A stretch of 32,357 bases of DNA from the IMG/VR virus record IMGVR_UViG_3300042945_001164, positions 1 to 32,357 of that record; one strand, given 5' to 3'. Positions 25,202 to 31,715 of the stretch are shown here, one piece after another. How positions within the stretch are numbered: the first letter of the stretch is position 1; each line of letters begins with the position of its first letter. This DNA is from a virus. Made by a program: the position numbers and the translations under genes. The notes below the pieces were generated by a model. It was not told the origin of the DNA, ran no database searches, and was given only the letters and a program-made list of their open reading frames with translations.

Positions 25202-25726
25202 ATGAGTGCGAATGATTTTATCAAAAAAATAATTCAATCTGAAGACTTTAAAAAGTTCAAACAAGAGATGTATGAAAATGGCAATGTTACCGCAAATGTA
25301 GACGGTTATCAGACCCCAAATGCTTTTGCTAAAAGTGAAGAAGAATTTGAAAAAACATCAAAAGATAGAATTGAAGTTTTTGGTTACAAAAAGGTAGAAA
25401 AAACTAAACCAAAACATTTTAAACCAGTCTATAAAGTTGAATCAAAATCAACATATAAAGAATTGATGGACATTTTAGGTGAAGTTTCTTACAAAGAATA
25501 TAAAACAGATGAAACCAAATCTGTCAATAGAAAAATAAATGATTCTATTAAAAACATAAATAGAACAATTTATGAAGTAGAAAGAGTTGTAGAACATGCA
25601 CTTAAATTAAAAACAGAAATGAACGTTGATCAAAGAACACTTTGGGGTTCATCTATGAATAGATTGAGAAAAATATCCGAAAGAATAAATAGAATTACAA
25701 AAAAGATAAATGAATTGGGTGCTTAA
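25202..25726 (+). CDS. Helical hypothetical protein, possible prohead core component
   Basis: 174 residues. ATG is preceded by AAGGA within TAAGGACTAATATG. The N-terminal half is polar (KVEKTKPKHFKPVYKVESKS). The second half is a long, probably coiled-coil helix (SVNRKINDSIKNINRTIYEV, ERVVEHALKLKTEM, then MNRLRKISERINRITKKINE). An aromatic VDGYQTPNAFA near residue 32 resembles a segment seen in portal-neighbouring proteins of aquatic T4-like phages. It lies 2 bases upstream of the prohead protease, where T4 encodes the core protein gp68. Equivalence to gp68 is suggested by position and helical character only. Confidence 0.65.
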   Translation: MSANDFIKKIIQSEDFKKFKQEMYENGNVTANVDGYQTPNAFAKSEEEFEKTSKDRIEVFGYKKVEKTKPKHFKPVYKVESKSTYKELMDILGEVSYKEYKTDETKSVNRKINDSIKNINRTIYEVERVVEHALKLKTEMNVDQRTLWGSSMNRLRKISERINRITKKINELGA

Positions 25727-25728
25727 AA

Positions 25729-26397
25729 ATGAAAGAATTATTAATAGATACGATGTTGTTTAACGTCAGTCCACAACAAATAGCTGAAAGCCAGAATAGT
25801 AATGGTAAAGTTATAGTATCTGGCGTTCTACAAAGAGCAGAAGCAAAAAACCAAAACGGTAGAGTATATCCGAAACAAATATTGATGCGAGAAGTAAAAA
25901 AATATCAAGAGAATCAGATAAAAGAAAACCGTGCTCTTGGGGAATTGGATCATCCAGAATCTTCTGTAATAAATCTTCGTAACGTATCACACAATGTTTT
26001 GTCTGTGGAATGGAAGGGAAATGATGTTGTTGGAACAGTTGAAATATTACCAACACCGTCTGGAAATATATTAAAAGAATTATTAAAATGTGGTATAAGA
26101 TTGGGGATAAGTTCAAGGGGAATGGGAACTGTTGAAGAAATAAACGAAGGAACCGTTGAAGTACAAGATGATTTTGAATTGATAGGGTGGGATTTCGTTT
26201 CTAATCCATCAACTCATGGCGCATTCATGTACCCAAATAGAAGAAATAAAAATGTAAATGAATCTTTGATACAAGAAAACATCAGTTTAAATACAATTTC
26301 ACAAATTGATCCTAAAATGCAAAGAATACATAAAAACATAACAAACATTATATGTGAAATTGGTAATGTTTGTGAATGTATATTTGATGGGAGATAA
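25729..26397 (+). CDS. Prohead core protease (gp21-like)
   Basis: 222 residues, close to T4 gp21 (212). It has the herpes/HK97/T4 prohead-protease pattern: VSGVLQRAEAKNQNGRVYPK (31-49+); RALGELDHPESS with catalytic His75; strand VVGTVEILPTPSGN; and IRLGISSRGMGTVE with nucleophile Ser128 or Ser129. DFELIGWDFVSNPSTHGAFM (148-167) follows. After head assembly the enzyme degrades the scaffold and trims capsid proteins; the T4 enzyme cuts after (Leu/Ile)-x-Glu. Its own C-terminal part contains such a site (IQE, 181-183), which may be used for self-processing. Neighbouring head genes on both sides agree with the role. Confidence 0.93.
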   Translation: MKELLIDTMLFNVSPQQIAESQNSNGKVIVSGVLQRAEAKNQNGRVYPKQILMREVKKYQENQIKENRALGELDHPESSVINLRNVSHNVLSVEWKGNDVVGTVEILPTPSGNILKELLKCGIRLGISSRGMGTVEEINEGTVEVQDDFELIGWDFVSNPSTHGAFMYPNRRNKNVNESLIQENISLNTISQIDPKMQRIHKNITNIICEIGNVCECIFDGR

Positions 26398-26399
26398 TA

Positions 26400-26999
26400 A
26401 TGCCTGCTTCATCTCAACAACAACAAAAACTTATGGGTTTGGCGCTTTCATATAAAAGAGGAAACGTATCAAGTTCAGAAGTCAGTTCTACCGTAAAAAA
26501 GTTAGCAGATTCAATGTCAGAAAAAGACTTAGAAAAGTATGCAGGAACATCACATAGGGGTTTACCTAAAAAAGTTGGTGAAACGAAAATAAAAGTTGAA
26601 GATTTAAAAAAGATGGTTCAAGATGCAGTAGAAGAAGTCATGCATGAAAGACTTTCTATGAAAAAATTGACGCCAGAACAAAAACAAAGATACATCGAAT
26701 CAATCGGTAGATTTAATGAATATAAAGAACCAATATACAGATCAAAACAACTTGCAGAGACAGTTAATGAAATAAGAAATATTGTAGAGTTTGCTTCTAA
26801 AAATATGGTAGAAGAATCTGGAGATTGGTTTGAAGGAATATCACATAGAAGAAATTCAAAAAAATTAAAAGAATCATTTGCTTTATTTGAAAAAACAACT
26901 GATAAAATAATTAAGTTACAATCAACACTTGAATCTATTTATGAAGGAATGGGTAGATATTTAAGTAAATTTTATGAAATAAAAGATAAGGAAAAGTAA
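26400..26999 (+). CDS. DUF3008-domain protein with helical extension
   Basis: 199 residues. ATG is preceded by GGGAG (26389-26393). Residues 1-57 match the DUF3008 pattern: PASSQQQQKLMGLALSYKRG, then LADSMSEKDLEKYAGTSHRG and LPKKV. DUF3008 normally makes up a whole small bacterial or phage protein. Here it is extended by a ~140-residue helical domain with an amphipathic Lys/Glu pattern (KVEDLKKMVQDAVEEVMHER, then EIRNIVEFASKNMVEESGDW). It lies between prohead protease and bS21, in the head cluster, so a core or internal-head role is possible. Function unknown. Confidence 0.75.
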   Translation: MPASSQQQQKLMGLALSYKRGNVSSSEVSSTVKKLADSMSEKDLEKYAGTSHRGLPKKVGETKIKVEDLKKMVQDAVEEVMHERLSMKKLTPEQKQRYIESIGRFNEYKEPIYRSKQLAETVNEIRNIVEFASKNMVEESGDWFEGISHRRNSKKLKESFALFEKTTDKIIKLQSTLESIYEGMGRYLSKFYEIKDKEK

Positions 27000-27002
27000 G
27001 TT

Positions 27003-27233
27003 ATGACAGACAGAGTATATGCTCCGGGATCAAAACCTGCCCATGTAAAAGTAAAAGCAAATGGAATGGACATTGATTCAATGATTAGAATATTCAAAAG
27101 AAAAGTAAAAGAAGCGGGAATACTTGAAGAATATAAAGATAGGATGGAATACATAAAACCATCGAAAAGAAAAGTTGAAAGAAAAAATGCCGCAATTCGT
27201 AGGCAAAGAAAAATGGACTCGGAAAATAAATAA
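27003..27233 (+). CDS. rpsU: Ribosomal protein bS21 homologue
   Basis: 76 residues, ATG 3 bases after the previous stop, with AAGGAAAAG (26988-26996) upstream. Residues 14-68 follow the bS21 pattern: VKVKANGMDIDSMIRIFKRK (strand then helix), then VKEAGILEEYKDRMEYIKPS and KRKVERKNAAIRRQRK, with the basic second helix. bS21 is the 30S protein near the anti-Shine-Dalgarno region of 16S rRNA, and its homologues are known to be encoded by a range of aquatic phages, where exchange into host ribosomes is proposed. The ~14-residue N-terminal extension (MTDRVYAPGSKPAH) is longer than in typical bacterial bS21. A location inside the head cluster implies late expression. The family call is firm; the effect on the host is inferred. 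Confidence 0.88.
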   Translation: MTDRVYAPGSKPAHVKVKANGMDIDSMIRIFKRKVKEAGILEEYKDRMEYIKPSKRKVERKNAAIRRQRKMDSENK

Positions 27234-27246
27234 AAATAAAAATAAA

Positions 27247-27256
27247 CATATTTATT
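27247..27256 (+). promoter_or_regulatory. Candidate late promoter motif
   Basis: CATATTTATT, 14 bases after the bS21 stop and 115 bases before the scaffold ATG at 27372. Same motif as the other gaps; here a terminator-like hairpin lies between it and the gene. Inferred. Confidence 0.35.
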
Positions 27257-27299
27257 GAAATACAATACCCTATCAAATTAAGAATCAATATAATATCTT

Positions 27300-27327
27300 A
27301 AATATATGGGGTTCATATATTTTTTTT
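27300..27327 (+). terminator. Terminator-like hairpin between bS21 and scaffold genes
   Basis: A perfect 9-bp stem, AAATATATG (27300-27308) with CATATATTT (27314-27322), loop GGGTT, followed by a run of T to 27327. It has the shape of an intrinsic terminator but is almost entirely A-T, so strength is doubtful. It could also be a leader hairpin affecting scaffold expression. Confidence 0.45.
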
Positions 27328-27371
27328 GTTGATTGATGTTTAATAATAACATCAAATAGTTGGAGATTTTT

Positions 27372-28553
27372 ATGAATGATTTACTTAAAGAAGCAATAGC
27401 AGATGCAAAAGCAGTTCGTGAAGTTGCACTTGCAAATGCTAAACTTGCTTTAGAAGAAGCATTTACGCCAAAACTGCAATCAATGTTATCAAAAAAACTT
27501 TCTGAAGAAGCTGAAATGGATGATGATTCCAAAGAAGTAGAAGAAGAAGGTTACTCTAATGAGTTTGCAATGGATGAAGCCGAAGAAGAGACAGCCCTTG
27601 AAAAAGAAGGATATTCTGATGAATTTTCAATGGAAGAAGCTGAAAATGAAGATGAAATGGACATCGATGAGTTTTTTGGTGAAGCAGAAGATTCTGAAGA
27701 AGATTCCGGTGAAGCAGATTTAGAAGAAAGAATACATCAACTTGAACAATCCTTGGCAAAACTTGAAGGAAAAGATTCCGATGAAGAATCCATGGAAGAA
27801 GCAGAAGAATCAGAAGATTATTCTGATGAAGAAGATATTGATGAAGATTTGATGGAAATAATACGTCAATTAGAAGAAGATATTGATTCATCCGGAATTG
27901 GTACTGGTGATAATAAAAAACCATCTCCTGTTGCATCAGACGATAGCACAGAAGATAAAAAAGAGAAGTTGGTTCAATTAGTTAATGAAGAAGACGATGA
28001 AAAAACCGATGATATTGATGAAATGATTCGTTCTATACGTGAAGAAGATGAAGAATCCAAAGAAAAAATGGATGAGGCAGAAGATGACGAAGAAACTGTT
28101 GATATTAAGGAGATTTTGCGTGCTCTTCGTGAAGAAGAAGAAGAATCAAAAGAAAAAGTAGATGAAGGTGAAGACGAAGAAAAAGAAAAGGAAGTATCAG
28201 AAGCAAAATTGCGTGAAGCATATGCAGTTATTACTTTCCTTCGTTCAAAAATAAACGAAGTAAATCTTTTAAATTCAAAATTACTTTTCTCTAATAAAAT
28301 TTTCAAAAAGTATTCTTTAACTGAAAATCAAAAGTATACGGTCATTGAAAACTTTGATCGTGCATCAAGTTTGCGTGAAGTGAAGCTTGTATATGCAACT
28401 CTTTGTGAGGCAATTAAATCAACAAAATCAAATATTAAGCCAATCAAAGAATCATTTGCAAGTAAACCGATTGCAAGTACCCGTCCTAAAAACATCATAA
28501 ATGAAGGTGATAATATGGCGGATCGTTTAAGACATTTAGCTGGTTTAAAATAA
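27372..28553 (+). CDS. Prohead core scaffold protein (gp22-like)
   Basis: 393 residues from ATG 27372, with GGAG at 27362-27365 (spacing 6). A TTG at 27360 in the same frame overlaps the ribosome site and is rejected. The protein is extremely acidic and helical, as expected of T4-type scaffold, with a helical N-terminus (LLKEAIADAKAVREVALANA). Internal duplications are visible: EEGYSNEFAMDEAEEE versus KEGYSDEFSMEEAENE (~55-100), and DEMIRSIREEDEESKEKMDE versus KEILRALREEEEESKEKVDE (~215-275). The C-terminal ~110 residues are less acidic (LREAYAVITFLRSKINEVNL) and end RLRHLAGLK, likely the capsid-contacting part. It would be degraded by the prohead protease after assembly. Position between protease and capsid gene matches T4 order 21-22-23. 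Length exceeds T4 gp22 (269) because of the acidic region. Confidence 0.88.
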   Translation: MNDLLKEAIADAKAVREVALANAKLALEEAFTPKLQSMLSKKLSEEAEMDDDSKEVEEEGYSNEFAMDEAEEETALEKEGYSDEFSMEEAENEDEMDIDEFFGEAEDSEEDSGEADLEERIHQLEQSLAKLEGKDSDEESMEEAEESEDYSDEEDIDEDLMEIIRQLEEDIDSSGIGTGDNKKPSPVASDDSTEDKKEKLVQLVNEEDDEKTDDIDEMIRSIREEDEESKEKMDEAEDDEETVDIKEILRALREEEEESKEKVDEGEDEEKEKEVSEAKLREAYAVITFLRSKINEVNLLNSKLLFSNKIFKKYSLTENQKYTVIENFDRASSLREVKLVYATLCEAIKSTKSNIKPIKESFASKPIASTRPKNIINEGDNMADRLRHLAGLK

Positions 28554-28571
28554 TTAATTAAGGAAAAAAAT

Positions 28572-30224
28572 ATGAGTATACAATCTCTTTTAGGTGCTAG
28601 TGGTAATCCCCATAAGCGTCTTATCGAAGAAAATCGTGGTATTGTTAAGAAATGGCAAAAATCAGGTCTTCTTGACAACATCAATAACGATTATGAAAAG
28701 AACTCCATTGCAGTTCTTTTGGAAAATCAAGCAAAACAACTTATTGAAGAATCAAACCGTACAGGTACAGCAGCCGGTTCAGAAGAATGGGCAGGCGTTG
28801 CACTTCCGTTGGTTCGCCGTATTTTCTCTGAAATTGCTGCGAAAGATTTCGTGTCAGTTCAACCTATGAACTTACCATCAGGTCTTGTATTCTTCTTGGA
28901 TTTCAAATATGGTACATCACAACCTGGCTTTACTGCAAATGCAGGTAAAGATTCACAGACAGATTCATTGTTCGGTGTGACAGGTAAAGACGCTAAAAAC
29001 GCTGATCCTTCAGGCGGTCTTTATGGTGCAGGTCGTTTTGGTTATTCAATCAATGAAGCAACAAGTGGAACATTAACAAATGGTGCTCTTGCTGTTGATA
29101 AAATCGTAACTGGTTCAGTAAGTCATGCTACACCAAGCACATATCAACACGATACTGAGTTTGAAAATGCTTATTCAGCATCTCTTGCAGCTGGAAATAT
29201 TTACACAGTAACTATTTCTTCATCTGCTCTTGGAACAGCTGGTGTAACTGATGCTGATTTTGAGGCAGTCCGTGCTTTTGTAGTTAGTGGTTCTGGTATT
29301 GCAGAATATTTTCCACAATACACTTATACAAATGCTGCAAATTCACAAATTACATTCGTTGTTAGATCAACAATCGGTGTTGTAAATGCAGTTATCAAAT
29401 ATGAGAAACAACCAACTGCTACAAGTCGTGGTGACTTTGAAGATCAATTAGGTGGTGCAGCTCTTGACATTCCTGAAATCAATCTTGAATTGCGTTCAGA
29501 ATCTATTGTTGCTAAAACACGTAAGTTGAAGGCAGTATGGACACCTGAATTTGCACAAGATTTGAATGCATACCACTCAATCGATGCAGAAGCTGAATTG
29601 ACATCAATGTTGTCTGAATACATTTCACAAGAAATTGATTTGGAAATTCTTGATATGTTGATTAAGAATGCACAAACAACAGAAAGATGGTCTGCTCGTA
29701 TCGGTCGTACTTATGATGGTGCTACTGGAACATTTACAGATTATGCTACCGCTCAAGCTGCTGCTTCTGCGTTTAACCAACAAACATGGTTCCAAACACT
29801 CGGTACAAAGATTCAAAAAGTATCAAACACAATTCATCAGAAAACACTTCGTGGTGGTGCAAACTTCCTCGTATGTTCTCCACAAGTTGCTACACTTCTT
29901 GAATCAATGCCTGGCTATGCAGTTGATGGTGAAGGTATGAAATTTGCAATGGGTGTACAAAAAGTTGGTCAGTTGAATGGTCGTATCACAGTCTATAAGA
30001 ATCCTTATATGCTTGAAAACCAAATTCTTGTAGGTTTCCGTGGAAGTCAATTCCTTGAAACAGGTGCTGTGTACGCTCCGTACATTCCACTTGTAATGAC
30101 ACCTTTGGTATACGATCCATCAAACTTCACACCAAGAAAAGGCGTGATGACTCGCTATGCTAAGAAGATTGTTCGTCCAGAGTTCTATGGTCTTATCCAA
30201 ATCGATTCTCTCGGTGACATCTAA
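28572..30224 (+). CDS. Major capsid protein (gp23-like)
   Basis: 550 residues, close to T4 gp23 (521). ATG is preceded by AAGGA at 28560-28564. Residues ~45-115 show the family core: AVLLENQAKQLIEESNRTG, then WAGVALPLVRRIFSEIAAKD and FVSVQPMNLPSGLVFFLDFK YG. Later segments also match: KTRKLKAVWTPEFAQDLNAY (~316-335), LTSMLSEYISQEIDLEILDM, GGANFLVCSPQVATLLESMP (~432-451), and a C-terminal VMTRYAKKIVRPEFYGLI. It forms the hexamers of the head shell. The protease specificity (Leu/Ile)-x-Glu predicts removal of an N-terminal propeptide after LIE (57-59) or IEE (58-60). Arginine is almost always CGT here, unlike the AGA-rich fibre genes, consistent with very high expression. A strong terminator follows. 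Confidence 0.96.
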   Translation: MSIQSLLGASGNPHKRLIEENRGIVKKWQKSGLLDNINNDYEKNSIAVLLENQAKQLIEESNRTGTAAGSEEWAGVALPLVRRIFSEIAAKDFVSVQPMNLPSGLVFFLDFKYGTSQPGFTANAGKDSQTDSLFGVTGKDAKNADPSGGLYGAGRFGYSINEATSGTLTNGALAVDKIVTGSVSHATPSTYQHDTEFENAYSASLAAGNIYTVTISSSALGTAGVTDADFEAVRAFVVSGSGIAEYFPQYTYTNAANSQITFVVRSTIGVVNAVIKYEKQPTATSRGDFEDQLGGAALDIPEINLELRSESIVAKTRKLKAVWTPEFAQDLNAYHSIDAEAELTSMLSEYISQEIDLEILDMLIKNAQTTERWSARIGRTYDGATGTFTDYATAQAAASAFNQQTWFQTLGTKIQKVSNTIHQKTLRGGANFLVCSPQVATLLESMPGYAVDGEGMKFAMGVQKVGQLNGRITVYKNPYMLENQILVGFRGSQFLETGAVYAPYIPLVMTPLVYDPSNFTPRKGVMTRYAKKIVRPEFYGLIQIDSLGDI

Positions 30225-30246
30225 TCTATCTTAGCTTGATAGAAAT

Positions 30247-30277
30247 AAAGGAGTGAGATTTTTCTCACTCCTTTTTT
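30247..30277 (+). terminator. Intrinsic terminator after the capsid gene
   Basis: A perfect 12-bp stem, AAAGGAGTGAGA (30247-30258) with TCTCACTCCTTT (30263-30274), TTTT loop and T-run to 30277. It lies 23 bases after the capsid stop and would end the head transcript. Confidence 0.9.
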
Positions 30278-30339
30278 GTTTTTTGTAAAAATATAATAAT
30301 TATTTGTAGTATTCATTTGATAATAAATGTGGGATTTTT

Positions 30340-31032
30340 ATGAAAAATAGCAATAATAATAATTTTATTAATAAAAAGATAGAAAAATTCATCTATGAAG
30401 AAATTGAGAGAAGATTAATGATAGAATCATCTGATATTTCTCAAATGGAAAAAGAATTTGAACAAGAATTAAAAAATATGGTTAATGATTTAAATTCAAG
30501 CAAATTAGAATTAGAAAAAAAACAAAAAGATAAGGAAGAAATCAAAACCGCATTGAAAAATGCTCCCGATTTAGCAAAAGCCGCATCAAATACATCGAAT
30601 GAATCTAAAAAAAGTAAAATAAATGAATTAGACGCAGTATTTTATGTTGGCCTTGCATTGGCTTTACCAAAAATAGCTGAAATTGTTGCAAATTTGATTA
30701 ATTCTTTGTCAAAAAAACTCGGTGGTGGTGATAAAACGAAAATTGCAGAATTTTTAAGAACTAGTGCTCATAAATTACACCATACATATGTGAAAATAGT
30801 TAGAGTTGCTCTATTAACTGTACCATCTTTTAGAAATTCAGACAGAAAAACACAAGAAAAGGTTGCAGAAGTTATATTTACATTAATAATTGCAGGACTT
30901 GCAGTTTATTCGGGATATAGTGCAGCTAAAGCTGGAATAACAACAGTAGGTGCATTGGAAGGAGCCATGGCAGCTATTAAAAGTGGTGAAGTAGTTCAGT
31001 ATCTTTCAAAACAATTTGCATCACTTGCTTAA
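30340..31032 (+). CDS. Hypothetical coiled-coil membrane protein
   Basis: 230 residues. ATG follows GGGA (30331-30334). An Asn-rich start (MKNSNNNNF) leads to a charged coiled-coil region (~15-95; LNSSKLELEKKQKDKEEIK). Two hydrophobic stretches follow: AVFYVGLALALPKIAEIVAN (~105-124) and VAEVIFTLIIAGLAVYSGYS (~176-195). The segment between them is basic and aromatic (LRTSAHKLHHTYVKIVRVAL). The last ~30 residues are Ala/Gly-rich. I recognise no family. Flanked by terminators on both sides, it is probably a single-gene transcript. Membrane or virion-internal location is inferred. Confidence 0.65.
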   Translation: MKNSNNNNFINKKIEKFIYEEIERRLMIESSDISQMEKEFEQELKNMVNDLNSSKLELEKKQKDKEEIKTALKNAPDLAKAASNTSNESKKSKINELDAVFYVGLALALPKIAEIVANLINSLSKKLGGGDKTKIAEFLRTSAHKLHHTYVKIVRVALLTVPSFRNSDRKTQEKVAEVIFTLIIAGLAVYSGYSAAKAGITTVGALEGAMAAIKSGEVVQYLSKQFASLA

Positions 31033-31055
31033 AATTTGAATAAATATTTTTACAT

Positions 31056-31082
31056 AAAGGATGATATTTGTCATCCTTTTTT
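31056..31082 (+). terminator. Intrinsic terminator
   Basis: A perfect 9-bp stem, AAAGGATGA (31056-31064) with TCATCCTTT (31071-31079), loop TATTTG, and T-run to 31082. It lies 23 bases after the stop of the preceding gene. It also shows that the frame open upstream of 31108 is not all coding. Confidence 0.85.
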
Positions 31083-31107
31083 ATTTTATACTTGCTATTT
31101 ATTGCAA

Positions 31108-31707
31108 ATGGAAAACTTGATAAATTATACTGACCTAATAAAGCTCGGAGTGTCTAGTTTGGCGACTCTTTTGGGAGTATTTTTGTCCTGGTATTTAAAA
31201 TACAAATACGGCGAATATAAACAAAAGAAAATTGAAAAAGAAATATCAAATTCCAAATTAATAAAAACAATCCTAGATCAATTGCTTGAAGAATACTCTT
31301 GCCAAAGAGTTTTTATATTACAACGTCATAATGGTGGAAAGTATCAAACTGGAAAATCTATGAATAAACTTTCTACATCATTTGAATCACTCGAAGACGG
31401 TGTTAGTACAGAATTTATACAATATCAAAATCTACCAATGTCATTGTATTCAAATTTTGTAGAAGATGTATCAAAACATAAAGCAATATATCCCATCGTG
31501 GAAGACATACCAGATTTAATAACTAAGGCGTTTTTTACACAAAGAGGAACAAAATCAGCAACGGTATATCCAATAAAAAAATCACAAGAGTTGATTGGTT
31601 TGATTGGATTTGAATGGACTCATACTTCTGAAAACTTTAATGAAATAATCGTTATGGTTCAAGAAGATGTTAAAACAATAAGCGAAACACTATCAAAACT
31701 ATTGTAG
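31108..31707 (+). CDS. Membrane-anchored protein with GAF-like domain
   Basis: 199 residues from ATG 31108. The frame is open from a TTG at 31036, but the intrinsic terminator at 31056-31082 lies in that extension, so the later start is chosen. One N-terminal transmembrane helix (VSSLATLLGVFLSWYL, ~15-30) is followed by a basic coiled-coil linker (~33-60) and a globular domain. That domain has CQRVFILQRHNGGKYQTGKS (65-84) and a closing KKSQELIGLIGFEW (157-170), the strand arrangement seen in GAF-like sensor domains; small phage proteins with an R-x-x-I-x-x-x-HNGG motif are known to me from other phages. Ligand and role are unknown. It lies 8 bases upstream of the phoH start. Confidence 0.65.
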   Translation: MENLINYTDLIKLGVSSLATLLGVFLSWYLKYKYGEYKQKKIEKEISNSKLIKTILDQLLEEYSCQRVFILQRHNGGKYQTGKSMNKLSTSFESLEDGVSTEFIQYQNLPMSLYSNFVEDVSKHKAIYPIVEDIPDLITKAFFTQRGTKSATVYPIKKSQELIGLIGFEWTHTSENFNEIIVMVQEDVKTISETLSKLL

Positions 31708-31715
31708 GAGTTTAT

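Noticed and set aside
27360-27371. TTG start for the scaffold gene
   Set aside because: The TTG overlaps the GGAG ribosome site that serves ATG 27372.
31036-31107. TTG start extending the GAF-like protein upstream
   Set aside because: The extension contains a perfect intrinsic terminator hairpin at 31056-31082 and lacks a ribosome site.
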